DNA from: Akkermansiaceae bacterium
GTDB taxonomy: Bacteria; Verrucomicrobiota; Verrucomicrobiia; Verrucomicrobiales; Akkermansiaceae
Assembly (NCBI GenBank): GCA_029242935.1
Contig: JAQWSX010000011.1
Coordinates: 1 to 50,644, forward strand
Direction: 5' to 3'
Length of the DNA: 50,644 nt
Shown here one piece after another: positions 20,776-29,701 of this stretch. The notes beneath the pieces are model-generated. The model was not told the origin of the DNA. It made no database searches and worked only from the letters and a program-made list of their open reading frames with translations. Made by a program: the position numbers and the translations under genes. Positions within the stretch are counted from its first letter, which is position 1, and each line of letters starts with the position of its first letter.

Positions 20776-22704
20776 ATGAGTGACCGTCTCACCCACGAAT
20801 GCGGCATTGCCGTGGTTCGCCTCAAGAAACCGTTGGCATATTATCAGGATAAATATGGTTCCGCGCTTTGGGGCTTCAACAAACTCTTTCTTCTTATGGA
20901 GAAGCAGCACAACCGTGGCCAAGATGGAGTGGGAATTGGTTGTGCAAAGATTGGAATGCCGCCCGGGCAACCCTATATTTTCCGACGTCGGGATTCTAAA
21001 AAGGAGTCTCTTGCGAAGCTTTTTCGATCCGAGCTAAAGGATCTGAGCAAAAAGCATCGCAAGGGAGAGATTAACGAAAACGATCCCGAGGATCTTCGCC
21101 GGCGTTTTGACTTTGCGGGAGATGTTTACATGGGGCACCTCCGCTACGGAACCTCTGGGCAATTTGATGATGGCTCATGCCATCCTTATTTGCGACGAAG
21201 TAATTGGCCCACACGCACTCTCATGGTGATGGGGAATTTCAACATGACCAACACCAATGAACTGAACCAGCGCATGGAGGATCGTGGTCAGCATCCGGTT
21301 TATGGAACCGATACCCAAACGGTATTAGAAGAAATTGGTTTTCATCTCGATGAGGCCCATACCGATATTTACCATGAATTACGCGATGAGGGGATTCCTG
21401 GGGATCACACTGCGGAGAAGATTTCAGCACGCCTGAATCTGGCTCATATTGTTGCTGAATCTGCAAAAGGCTGGGATGGCGGTTATTGTATCTCGGGAGT
21501 GGTTGGGAATGGAGATCTTTTTGTGATGCGTGATCCTCACGGGATTCGTCCATGCTACTATTACGAGACAGATGAAGTCATTGCCTTTGCCAGCGAACGA
21601 GTTCCGCTGATGACAGTCTTTGAGGCTGAGCAAGATCAGGTGACCGAGCTTGATCCGGGTATGGTGATGACGATCAAGAATAATGGGGATCATCAGTCGG
21701 AGCGTTTTGCCGAAGAGATTAAACCGCAGCCCTGCTCTTTTGAGCGGATTTATTTTTCGCGTGGAAATGACCCGGAAATTTATCGTGAGCGCAAGGCTAT
21801 GGGATCTGCCTTGGTTCAGCAAGTTGTTGAGTCCATTGATTATGATTTCCAGAATTCTGTTTTCTCATTTGTTCCGAACACCGCAGAGACTGCTTATTAT
21901 GGCTTGATGGATGGTTTGCGACTTTATCGACGTAAAATGGTTCGTAGCGATGTGTTGAGTGCCTTGAATGCCGGTGAGCTTGATGAAGCAAAGGTCGACG
22001 AGCTGATTATGCGAAATTGGCCGGTGGGCGAAAAAATTGCGCATAAAGATATTAAGTTGCGGACTTTTATTTCACAGGAAAGTGGTCGCAATCAATTGGT
22101 CTCGCATGTTTACGATATCACCTACGGAATTGTTCCCGAAGGAGGAAAGCTGGTTGTCCTCGATGATTCCATTGTTAGGGGGACAACTTTAAAGCAATCA
22201 ATTCTAAAAATTCTTGCTCGAACGAAACCAGGCAAGATTGTCATTTGTTCGACAGCACCGCAGATCCGCTATCCGGATTGTTACGGTATCGATATGTCGG
22301 AGTTGGGAAAGTTTATCGCGTTTCAGGCAACGATCAACTTGATCAAACGCTCAGGCAATTCTGCCCTCATCGAAGAGGTCTATCGGGACTGTAAAGCCGA
22401 GATGGAAAAGCCCAGCGAAGATCGGATCAACGCTGTTCAAAAGCTTTATGCTGGATATACAAATGAGGAAATTTCTGCAGAGATCGCCCAAATCGTTTAT
22501 CCGGAAGACATCGACTGGCATGGAGAAGTCGAGGTGATCTACCAGACAGTTGAGAACTTACACAAGTCCATTAATGCGGCTGAGTCCGGTGATTGGTACT
22601 TCACTGGGAATTACCCCACGATTGGTGGAGTCTCCGTCGCTAATCAAGCCTTTATAGATTGGCGGGAAGGTAAGAGTGGCCGCAGTTACGACCTGGCACT
22701 TTAA
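20776..22704 (+). CDS. purF: Amidophosphoribosyltransferase with N-terminal propeptide
   Basis: The protein has 642 residues, longer than E. coli PurF (505). It begins MSDRLTHECGIAVVRL, so the Ntn-hydrolase nucleophile is Cys9 and an eight-residue propeptide must be removed to expose it. Conserved glutaminase motifs are RGQDGVGIG, GHLRYGTSG and GNFNMTNTNEL. The PRPP-binding loop is VVLDDSIVRGTTLKQSI in the C-terminal phosphoribosyltransferase domain. This HECGIA, 630-residue type is familiar from Bacteroidota and relatives. It catalyses the first committed purine step, PRPP plus glutamine to phosphoribosylamine. The frame is open farther upstream within purM, but the ATG at 20776 fits the family. 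Confidence 0.92.
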   Translation: MSDRLTHECGIAVVRLKKPLAYYQDKYGSALWGFNKLFLLMEKQHNRGQDGVGIGCAKIGMPPGQPYIFRRRDSKKESLAKLFRSELKDLSKKHRKGEINENDPEDLRRRFDFAGDVYMGHLRYGTSGQFDDGSCHPYLRRSNWPTRTLMVMGNFNMTNTNELNQRMEDRGQHPVYGTDTQTVLEEIGFHLDEAHTDIYHELRDEGIPGDHTAEKISARLNLAHIVAESAKGWDGGYCISGVVGNGDLFVMRDPHGIRPCYYYETDEVIAFASERVPLMTVFEAEQDQVTELDPGMVMTIKNNGDHQSERFAEEIKPQPCSFERIYFSRGNDPEIYRERKAMGSALVQQVVESIDYDFQNSVFSFVPNTAETAYYGLMDGLRLYRRKMVRSDVLSALNAGELDEAKVDELIMRNWPVGEKIAHKDIKLRTFISQESGRNQLVSHVYDITYGIVPEGGKLVVLDDSIVRGTTLKQSILKILARTKPGKIVICSTAPQIRYPDCYGIDMSELGKFIAFQATINLIKRSGNSALIEEVYRDCKAEMEKPSEDRINAVQKLYAGYTNEEISAEIAQIVYPEDIDWHGEVEVIYQTVENLHKSINAAESGDWYFTGNYPTIGGVSVANQAFIDWREGKSGRSYDLAL

Positions 22705-22713
22705 CTGATCGGC

Positions 22714-23202
22714 TTATTTGAGAAAGTCGTTCTTAACGATAAGGGCGGTGGCAAATGCCGCCATCCCTTCGTTGCGGCCCACGAATCCCATCGTCTCGTT
22801 AGTAGTTGCCTTGATCCCTATTTCAGCAGGAGTCAGTCCCAACGATTTGGCGATATTCTGTTTCATAGCGGCAGCATGGGGTAGGACTTTTGGGGCTTCG
22901 GCAACCAAGGAGGAATCAATATTCATTAATTTATAGTCGTGCTCTCCGCATAACGATGCGCACTTTTCGAGGATGCGCAGTGAGCAGATGTCTTTGCAAG
23001 ACTCGTCACCTGGAGGGAAATAGTAGCCAATGTCAGGAAGACCAAGCGCACCAAGAATGGCATCAGCAATCGCATGACTGAGGACATCGGCGTCCGAATG
23101 CCCGTCGAGCCCGTGGGTGTGTGGGATTTTAACTCCACCCAGAATCAAAGGGCGGCCTTCGGCAAATTGGTGGACGTCATATCCAATACCTGAGCGGATC
23201 AT
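22714..23202 (-). CDS. ispF: 2-C-methyl-D-erythritol 2,4-cyclodiphosphate synthase
   Basis: The protein has 162 residues, the usual length. Metal ligands lie in GYDVHQF (Asp8, His10) and in HSDADVLSHA. DIGYYFPPGD and ATTNETMGFVGRNEGMAA are further family motifs. It cyclises CDP-ME2P in the MEP isoprenoid pathway; the final enzyme ispH is also in the window. The start codon overlaps the stop of the upstream suhB-like gene by 4 bp, so the two are translationally coupled. It ends 9 bp from the convergent purF stop, with no terminator seen. Confidence 0.96.
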   Translation of the reverse strand: MIRSGIGYDVHQFAEGRPLILGGVKIPHTHGLDGHSDADVLSHAIADAILGALGLPDIGYYFPPGDESCKDICSLRILEKCASLCGEHDYKLMNIDSSLVAEAPKVLPHAAAMKQNIAKSLGLTPAEIGIKATTNETMGFVGRNEGMAAFATALIVKNDFLK

Positions 23203-23948
23203 AAGATTTCTTCGATAGGGATTTTTCCATTGGTGGCTACGATCGAGTAGACATCTGGATTGTTGTCATGAGGGACGAGATCAACGTGTCCGCCAGTCGA
23301 TTCAATCATCAGCTGACCGGCGGCAATGTCCCAAAGTGAGATGCGGGACTCGATGTAAGCATCAAGCCGCCCGCAAGCAATGTAGGCCATGCCAAGAGCT
23401 GCTGATCCCATCATACGCATTTTGCGAGCTTTGAGAGATCCTTTCTTAAAACGAGTGAGCCCGGTAGTCAGTGCTTCTTCGTCCTTGCCGCAGCCGACGA
23501 AGAGGATGGATTCTTCGAGTTTTTCACGGCTGCTGACTGTAACCGGGTTTCCGTTGAGATGAGGTGGCCCCCCTTTTTCGACGGTCCATAGCTCGTTGAC
23601 CATGGGATCGTAAATCACCCCAAGGACGAGCTCGCCAGCAACACGTTTGGCGATGGAGATGCAGAAGTGGGGGATTCCATAGAAAAAATTTACCGTGCCA
23701 TCAATCGGGTCGACAATCCATTGGTGGGCCGAAGATTGATCTCCGGCCAATCCTTCTTCTCCATAAATGGCATGTCCCGGGTGTTGGTCGAGAATGATTC
23801 CGGTGATCAATTCCTGAGACTCTTTATCGAGTGCGAGTTTCAAGTCGTGGTGAAGGGCTTCATCAACATGCTTGGGTTCGCTAAAATTGGCACGAAGGAG
23901 CTTGCCTGCTTCCTTGGCAGCGTGGACGGCAGTTTCGAGTTCGGTCAC
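23199..23948 (-). CDS. Inositol monophosphatase family protein (SuhB-like)
   Basis: The protein has 249 residues and starts with GTG. Metal-binding motifs of the Li+-sensitive phosphatase family are YGEEGLAG (Glu), DPIDGTVNFFYG (DPIDGT) and WDIAAGQLMIE (WD). It likely dephosphorylates inositol-1-phosphate or a related sugar phosphate; some SuhB proteins also act in ribosomal RNA antitermination. Substrate not determinable from sequence. It is directly coupled to ispF (4-bp overlap). Confidence 0.88.
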   Translation of the reverse strand: MTELETAVHAAKEAGKLLRANFSEPKHVDEALHHDLKLALDKESQELITGIILDQHPGHAIYGEEGLAGDQSSAHQWIVDPIDGTVNFFYGIPHFCISIAKRVAGELVLGVIYDPMVNELWTVEKGGPPHLNGNPVTVSSREKLEESILFVGCGKDEEALTTGLTRFKKGSLKARKMRMMGSAALGMAYIACGRLDAYIESRISLWDIAAGQLMIESTGGHVDLVPHDNNPDVYSIVATNGKIPIEEIL

Positions 23949-24243
23949 GAGCGAAGAATGACGAATTCAGATTAAGAAGCGATGATTTTGTCTGAGTCCC
24001 TAATGTTGGTCCATCAAGACGGGCTTCTAAGTTGAAATCTCAAAAGAGCAAAAATTTTGACGACCTCTGCGGTGATACAAGTGACCCGTTATTTTTGCTT
24101 GGTCTAAAATAAAGGACTAGGGAGAAAGTCGGAAGTATTGTGGTTCCGATTATATGTTCGATAACTCCGGCGGTCCTGGCGCATCTTTTAAGAGGCGATT
24201 ATCGGGAAACGGATACTCACTCGGCGAGAGGTATGAATTATAG

Positions 24244-24870
24244 CTAAAGTTCTTCGATGATCTCGATCAGGTGAAATGCCAGATGCTCCTTGCTGTCTTG
24301 TGGCAGGGTTTCCGAATGATCGGGGTAGACGAGGGTGACTTCGTTTTCTGAAGAATCGAATCCGATGTCGCTGCGGGAGACGTCGTTTGTAATGATAAGA
24401 TCACATCCCTTTTTGAGGCACTTTTCACGGGCGTTCTCGAGGTGATCCTCGGTTTCGGCGGCGAAGCCAACCAAGGTTCCTTCAAAGCCCATGACCTCGC
24501 GCGCGGAACCCAGAATGTCTTTTGTCCGTTTGAGTGTGATTGTCATTTCTTCGTCAGCTTTTTTGAGTTTCTGTTCTGCGATTTTGAAAGGGGTGTAATC
24601 GGCGACAGCAGCCGCAAAAATGGCTAGCTCGTGCCTCCCGATTTGTGATGCCACTGCTTGATACATTTCGGAGGCACTCTCGATGGGCATGTAATCAACT
24701 CCCTCAGGAATCTCTAGAGCGGTTGGACCCGAGATCAAAAGGACCGAATGTCCGCGTTTTGCGGCGGCGGCGGCGAGAGCATATCCCATTTTCCCGGAGG
24801 ACCGGTTTGTGAGATAGCGGACTGGATCGATTGGCTCTTTCGTTGGACCGGCAGTGATGAGGACCTTCAT
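24244..24870 (-). CDS. coaB: Phosphopantothenate--cysteine ligase (stand-alone CoaB)
   Basis: The protein has 208 residues and begins MKVLITAGPTKEPIDPVRYL, followed by TNRSSGKMGYALA, both hallmarks of the CoaB domain. VGFAAETED and the DLIITNDV motif follow. It joins cysteine to 4'-phosphopantothenate in coenzyme A synthesis. In most bacteria this domain is fused behind the CoaC decarboxylase (Dfp, about 400 residues); here it is alone, and no CoaC partner is in the window. It stands between a 295-bp gap and tRNA-Leu. Confidence 0.9.
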   Translation of the reverse strand: MKVLITAGPTKEPIDPVRYLTNRSSGKMGYALAAAAAKRGHSVLLISGPTALEIPEGVDYMPIESASEMYQAVASQIGRHELAIFAAAVADYTPFKIAEQKLKKADEEMTITLKRTKDILGSAREVMGFEGTLVGFAAETEDHLENAREKCLKKGCDLIITNDVSRSDIGFDSSENEVTLVYPDHSETLPQDSKEHLAFHLIEIIEEL

Positions 24871-24986
24871 GTGTAGTTATGAGACACCAAGCGATGAGAA
24901 ATTCCAAACCATTCACCAAAAGAGGGACGTTTCCTTCACGAAATTTGATTGCCAATCAAGAAAGGGGGTGATTTCTTTCCGCCGTT

Positions 24987-25073
24987 GCGTGCGTGGCGGA
25001 ATTGGTAGACGCGCATGATTCAGGTTCATGTGGGGGCAACCCCGTGGAGGTTCGATTCCTCTCGCGCGCACCA
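24987..25073 (+). tRNA. tRNA-Leu (anticodon CAG)
   Basis: The 87-nt gene folds into a class II tRNA. The acceptor stem GCGTGCG pairs with CGCGCGC (one G-T pair), the anticodon stem CATGA/TCATG encloses loop TTCAGGT with anticodon CAG at 25021-25023, a long variable arm (TGGGGGCAACCCCGT) is present as in leucine tRNAs, and the T arm holds GGTTCGATTCC. The CCA end is encoded (25071-25073). It reads CTG codons. The maf gene begins 32 bp downstream. Confidence 0.97.
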
Positions 25074-25105
25074 TAACTTTTCCACCCGAAGATCGGGGTA
25101 TCAAT

Positions 25106-25714
25106 GTGATTGGCTTAACCGAGGGATCGACTAAATGGGAGCTCATTCTTGCCTCCGGTTCACCGCGACGGCGTGAGTTACTCAGCGAAGCGGGGCTTTC
25201 ATTTCAAATCATTTCTCCTGAGGTGGACGAATTGTCGGGCGATGGCTATTCCCCGCGGGATTTGGCTCTCACCAATGCCCGCCTCAAGTGTATGGCTGTT
25301 TCAGTGGTAAGACCGGAGGCGATGGTTATTGGGGCCGATACGGTGGTGACCCTAAGTGGGAAGATTTATGGTAAGCCGATTGACTTGGAGGAAGCTGCCC
25401 AAAATTTGCGGGTTTTCAGCGGTCGGATTCACGAGGTTCTCACAGGTGTAGTCCTTTCTTGCGGCGATCAGCGGGCTGAATTTGTGAGCACTTCTTTTGT
25501 GAAATTCAGGGAGCTTGGTGAACTTGATATCAAGGACTACCTGTCAAAGGTCCATGTTTTGGACAAGGCGGGGGGGTATGCTGCGCAGGAGCACCGCGAG
25601 CTCATTATTGAGAAGTTTGAGGGCGATTATCAAAATATCATCGGGCTTCCGGTTTCTTTGGTTCTCGACCATCTTTACAAGATGGGCTTCCCTATTCCTG
25701 CATCGGAATCATGA
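25106..25714 (+). CDS. maf: Maf-family nucleotide pyrophosphatase
   Basis: The protein has 202 residues from a GTG at 25106. The family signature ILASGSPRRRELL lies near residue 13, followed by VIGADTVVTL, GKPIDLEEA and the C-terminal YAAQEHRELIIEKFEGDYQNIIGLP. Maf proteins hydrolyse nucleoside triphosphates, commonly dTTP, UTP and modified nucleotides, to the monophosphate. The open frame extends upstream into the tRNA-Leu gene, so the start must lie past 25073; GTG at 25106 is the first suitable codon. The stop overlaps the lipid-kinase start (ATGA, 4 bp). Confidence 0.9.
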   Translation: MIGLTEGSTKWELILASGSPRRRELLSEAGLSFQIISPEVDELSGDGYSPRDLALTNARLKCMAVSVVRPEAMVIGADTVVTLSGKIYGKPIDLEEAAQNLRVFSGRIHEVLTGVVLSCGDQRAEFVSTSFVKFRELGELDIKDYLSKVHVLDKAGGYAAQEHRELIIEKFEGDYQNIIGLPVSLVLDHLYKMGFPIPASES

Positions 25715-26655
25715 GTGAATTGCCTACAAGATATCCTCTAATCTTGAATCCGAGGGCTAAGGGTGAGAAGGGGCGCCGAGCCTTGAAGTTCATCATGGCG
25801 AATGCTACCCGCTTCACGATTTATGCGACGCGGAGCCGGGAAGAGGCCATCGATTTGGCTCGCAAGTTTGTCCGGGAGAGTGAAGAACTCGTGATTGCAG
25901 CAGGTGGCGATGGCACCCTGAATGCAGTTATTGAAGGTTTGGCGGGATCGCAAACAGCTCTCGGTGTTTTCCCAACTGGCACAATGAACGTCTTCGCACG
26001 TGAAATGGGGATTCCTTACGATAAGCTGGAAAATGCCATGGAGGTGATCGATGGTGGGCACAGCGAGGAAGTTGATCTCTTCGCGATGAACGGGGTGCCT
26101 TTTGTGCAAATGGCTGGAGTTGGTTTTGATGCTCAGGTCATTGAAGAGACAAGTTGGGAAAGTAAAAAGCGATTGGGGCCATTCGCTTACCTTTTGGCAG
26201 CCTCAAAAGTTTTGCGTGCTAAGCCTCCTAAATTAACGGCGACTTGTTCGGATGGACGTGTTCTCGAGGGGGTGGCAATGTTGGTGGGAAATGGCTCTCT
26301 ATATGGCGGCCAGTTCCCTCTCTTTAAAAATGCCTCAAACACAGATAACTTGCTGGACGTAGTGGTTTTTAAAGAAGCCGGTTATCAATTTGTAAAAGAT
26401 TCGCTTAAGGGATTGGTAAAAGGTGGAATTGATCTTCATTCGCATGGTGATTCGGTGGAATATGTTCAGGCAGCGGATCTCAAGGTGACCAGCAAGGAAG
26501 ATGTTCCGGTCGAGATCGACGGAGAGCTTTGGGGGCGTTCTACCATGGTTGATTTTTCACCAACTGGTAAGACGCTCAAAGTTTTTACGCCAATCGAGCC
26601 AAAGGTGAAACTTCGATATGCGCTGTTGAAGATCCTTTCTCCGTGGCGAGATTAG
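25711..26655 (+). CDS. Diacylglycerol kinase-family lipid kinase (YegS-like)
   Basis: The protein has 314 residues. The catalytic domain has the GGDGTLNAVIEGL nucleotide-binding motif, FPTGTMNVFAREMGIP (the GTxNdfA equivalent), and GVGFDAQVIEE, with a beta-sandwich C-terminal domain (about 160-300) ending with VEIDGELWG. Members phosphorylate diacylglycerol or related lipids; the true substrate is unknown. The start overlaps maf and its end overlaps the following membrane-protein gene by 13 bp, so three genes form one unit. No TM segment, as expected for a cytoplasmic or peripheral enzyme. Confidence 0.88.
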   Translation: MSELPTRYPLILNPRAKGEKGRRALKFIMANATRFTIYATRSREEAIDLARKFVRESEELVIAAGGDGTLNAVIEGLAGSQTALGVFPTGTMNVFAREMGIPYDKLENAMEVIDGGHSEEVDLFAMNGVPFVQMAGVGFDAQVIEETSWESKKRLGPFAYLLAASKVLRAKPPKLTATCSDGRVLEGVAMLVGNGSLYGGQFPLFKNASNTDNLLDVVVFKEAGYQFVKDSLKGLVKGGIDLHSHGDSVEYVQAADLKVTSKEDVPVEIDGELWGRSTMVDFSPTGKTLKVFTPIEPKVKLRYALLKILSPWRD

Positions 26656-27323
26656 AAAATGGCGCCTTTAGGTCGTATCTTTTTGGAGCCATGTCGATTC
26701 TTCCAGTGATTATCACGCCAAAACTGATTCGGCGCCACAACCTGTCTTGTCTTGGTCGTATCGTTTTGTGGATTCTTGGTTCTTCGGCTGTTTTTATAGT
26801 TGTCTTTTTGTTCGCTTGGGTGATCGCGAGCCTTTTTGCCGGCCATCGATCTTTGAACCTGCCGATCTTCATTTTTTGTATCTTGGTGGGAATTGGGGTA
26901 TTCGTTCTGGGGCATGGCTATCTGAAAAAGCATGGACCACAGGACTGGGAGCGAATTGCTCAAAAGCCTGACCTGAAGCCCGGGATGCGTTTTGCTCGAA
27001 TGAGTAACCAAGAATACGGACAGATTGGCCAGGGACTCTACGCTTTGATTCTTGCGGGTCCGGGCTGGATCGGTCGAATTTTCGATGAAAGGAAGGCGCT
27101 GATCCGTCCGACTGATGAGGTCGCGGGACAATTAGAGACCCTTAGACAGCATTTCGCGGCCCGCGATCCGTGGGTGCCGATGAAGGATTTTCTTAATCAT
27201 GAAACCGAAATCTATCTTCTAGCAAAATTGGAGATTCTCTCGATCCGGGAATTCGCCGGGGAATGGCATTTTCATGTGACTGTTAAAGGTAGTGTGAAAC
27301 GGCTACAGTCCGAGAAATTGTAG
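26643..27323 (+). CDS. Two-TM membrane protein of unknown function
   Basis: The protein has 226 residues from a GTG at 26643; an ATG at 26691 (MSILPVII) would shorten it by 16. Two strong transmembrane segments lie at about 39-65 (IVLWILGSSAVFIVVFLFAW) and 71-91. A soluble domain of about 130 residues follows, probably cytoplasmic, with no motif I recognise. It overlaps the lipid-kinase gene by 13 bp and is likely co-transcribed with it and maf, which suggests a membrane or envelope role. Real gene is likely from codon pattern and coupling; function unknown. Confidence 0.7.
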   Translation: MARLENGAFRSYLFGAMSILPVIITPKLIRRHNLSCLGRIVLWILGSSAVFIVVFLFAWVIASLFAGHRSLNLPIFIFCILVGIGVFVLGHGYLKKHGPQDWERIAQKPDLKPGMRFARMSNQEYGQIGQGLYALILAGPGWIGRIFDERKALIRPTDEVAGQLETLRQHFAARDPWVPMKDFLNHETEIYLLAKLEILSIREFAGEWHFHVTVKGSVKRLQSEKL

Positions 27324-27388
27324 CTTTGAGAACGATTTCACCATCGTTTGACAGGGCCCTAGTTGTTAGATTAGATTTAGGCGAGACA

Positions 27389-29671
27389 ATGACACGCAAA
27401 ATTAAAAAGCTAATTTCAATGGTCTTCGGCCTCTCGGTCTTAGCTGGATTTTCTGACGAGCCGGTTATAGGGGATCTGGTCGCAGCTAACGTCGTCGATG
27501 TGACTGATTCTGGTGATGTGGCGGTGCAAATTTTCATTTCCTACCAGAGTCCTTCGGGTGTTTCTGCGCGAAGCTTTGATCATTCGGATCTCTGGGTGAC
27601 CAACGCTAATGGATTCCATTCTTCGGTGTCTTTTGTTAAGGTTGGAAACTTGATTCCTTTTCCTGGCCCAAATGGCGAGATTCCCGCGGTTCCTTTGCAG
27701 AGTGCGATTTATGAACTGGCTGCCCCCGTAGGTGGGTGGACTGAGGAGCATAATGGTGAATATGCCGTGATGTTGGCTGGAGATGAGGTTCTTAAAAATG
27801 ATGGTTCCTTTTTTGAAATGGCTTTGGCCGGAACATTTGAGGTTAAGATCGGCGAGGTGAAGCAGATTGTAATGCCTCTGTCAGGTGAGGTTTCGGTAGA
27901 GATGCTCCCAACTCCTGGTGTTCCGGGAGGAGATGTTTTCGAGTTAGCTATTGCGACATTGATGGTCACGTTTCCTTATCCTGTTGAAGTCAATTGGGGT
28001 AAGGTGAGGCAAACTTCAAATGGTAGCTTTTGCGTGGAGGTTGAGGGAGGTCAACTTGATGGGATCTCACCCCAGGTTCTGACGACATACACCCATCGTG
28101 TCGAATTGGGGATGTTTGATCCGGGTGATTATGAGGTCACTCTGAAATCCGGCAGCGAAATTCTCGGGAGGGATGAATTTTTTGTTAATGGTGGTGGCAA
28201 TATTGATCTAGTGAATGGGCTGCCATCGGAGGTTGTGATTGATATCGTCCAGCTTCCAACGCGAGGCTTGTATCCCACTTTTGCAGCGAATATTCGCATG
28301 ACTTTCGGCCAATATGTAGATCATGTGGATTGGGGTGAGGTCCGCCGAAAAGAAAGCCTAGTGGAGTCTGAAATGACGGCATGGATTGATCCAAGTGTCC
28401 GGATTTTGGCTCCCATGGTCATTGAACATCAGATCGGTCTAGGGATGTTTTTTCCAGGTGATTACCAATATCAGCTCAGTTCTTTAAAAGAGGTAATTAG
28501 TGGTGCACGGATTTCTGTTGCTGGCCCACAGCGGGATTTTCAGCCCCCAAAGATCACGATTCGAGGTGCGGCAGTGACTGTGGCGAATGAGGAACCACTG
28601 GAGTTTTCGGTTGAGTTTTTTGATAATGGGGAACTGGTCTTTGATGGAATTGAAGCTCAAGTGCTTTCGGTCATGAATCGGAAGGGCGAAATTGTGGAAC
28701 TCGAACGAACGAGTCTGAATTTCACGGCTGACATGTCGGTCGGGGCTATTGCAACTTACCGAATGAATCCTCCGGGCGGATCTTGGGATGCCGGAGACCG
28801 GGGTCGCTACCGAATTCTCCTGAGTCAGCCTGAATTGGTCAGGGACCTTCATGGTAACTCGCTGGTGGATTCATTCATTGGATACCTCACCGTGGAGATA
28901 GAGCCGGACGATCCTGAGCCGGCTCACACTACCGAGCTTATACTCGAGAATGATGGAATAATCGATCGCTGGACGGCTAGGGCTAGGCTTTTTGTTCCCG
29001 AAGAGCTGGCTGTTAGGGACGATTGGTCTGTTGATTGGGGAGAAGTCACGCCACGCGGACTTTCTCTCTTTCTTCGACCGCGAATTGTTGCAGCTGGATC
29101 CAATGAGGACATCTCGATATTGCCGCCGTCAGATACCACGGGCGGTGGGATGTGGATCGAACATAATTACGATCTTGGGCCCATCTCGGGCGGGAACTGG
29201 TTGGTTTGTTTGAATTCGAACCTAGGTCACTTTGCAAAGGAACAACTTATCGAGAGAGAGATGGATCTTACGATTGAGCCCCAAGAGCCTTTCGATTTTT
29301 GGAATGACTGGGTGGACCGCGAGGCTGGACTGGAAGACCATCGCCGATTTTGGGAATATTGCGTTGGAACCGATCCTGCCGATTCGTCGGATGACCATGA
29401 AGGGGATCCTCGACCCGAGTTAATTGATGGCGATAACGGGGAAAAGCATCTTGGGCTTCGTTGCCGCATGGCAACGTCTGTAGTTGACGCTCGGTTCAGA
29501 TTTGAAGGTTCGTCTGATATGAGCACTTGGGTAGACCTTGGCCCCGAGGAAATCGAGGAAGTTGAGCGTGTGATTCTCGAAGATGGTATTGAGGAGTTTG
29601 TAGTTTGTCTGGTCAGTGATATTGATACTTCTGAAATCAGATACCTACGGGTGGTCGCTGAGCGCTGGTAA
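27389..29671 (+). CDS. Large secreted beta-sandwich repeat protein
   Basis: The protein has 760 residues and starts MTRKIKKLISMVFGLSVLAG, a signal peptide. It is built of repeated modules. Type A (about 30-175 and 390-510) ends with a P-GG-W-G-Y-L pattern: PVGGWTEEHNGEYAVML and PPGGSWDAGDRGRYRILL. Type B occurs three times (about 190-285, 300-380, 530-620), marked by NWGKVR, DWGEVR and DWGEVT, the first two followed by a GMFxPGDY turn. Order is A-B-B-A-B, then a C-terminal segment with DPADSSDD and a SSDMSTW motif, seen at the end of many Verrucomicrobia exported proteins. No catalytic motif. Probably a surface or matrix protein. An upstream ATG-less extension to 27326 is unlikely. Confidence 0.75.
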   Translation: MTRKIKKLISMVFGLSVLAGFSDEPVIGDLVAANVVDVTDSGDVAVQIFISYQSPSGVSARSFDHSDLWVTNANGFHSSVSFVKVGNLIPFPGPNGEIPAVPLQSAIYELAAPVGGWTEEHNGEYAVMLAGDEVLKNDGSFFEMALAGTFEVKIGEVKQIVMPLSGEVSVEMLPTPGVPGGDVFELAIATLMVTFPYPVEVNWGKVRQTSNGSFCVEVEGGQLDGISPQVLTTYTHRVELGMFDPGDYEVTLKSGSEILGRDEFFVNGGGNIDLVNGLPSEVVIDIVQLPTRGLYPTFAANIRMTFGQYVDHVDWGEVRRKESLVESEMTAWIDPSVRILAPMVIEHQIGLGMFFPGDYQYQLSSLKEVISGARISVAGPQRDFQPPKITIRGAAVTVANEEPLEFSVEFFDNGELVFDGIEAQVLSVMNRKGEIVELERTSLNFTADMSVGAIATYRMNPPGGSWDAGDRGRYRILLSQPELVRDLHGNSLVDSFIGYLTVEIEPDDPEPAHTTELILENDGIIDRWTARARLFVPEELAVRDDWSVDWGEVTPRGLSLFLRPRIVAAGSNEDISILPPSDTTGGGMWIEHNYDLGPISGGNWLVCLNSNLGHFAKEQLIEREMDLTIEPQEPFDFWNDWVDREAGLEDHRRFWEYCVGTDPADSSDDHEGDPRPELIDGDNGEKHLGLRCRMATSVVDARFRFEGSSDMSTWVDLGPEEIEEVERVILEDGIEEFVVCLVSDIDTSEIRYLRVVAERW

Positions 29672-29701
29672 GTGTGTCCGACCTCTGCTATCTCTATTGA
29701 T

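Noticed and set aside
20022-20825. 267-residue minus-strand frame opposite purM
   Set aside because: Shadow of a well-supported gene.
24154-24243. 29-codon plus-strand frame ending against the coaB stop
   Set aside because: Too short, no ribosome binding site, no recognised sequence.
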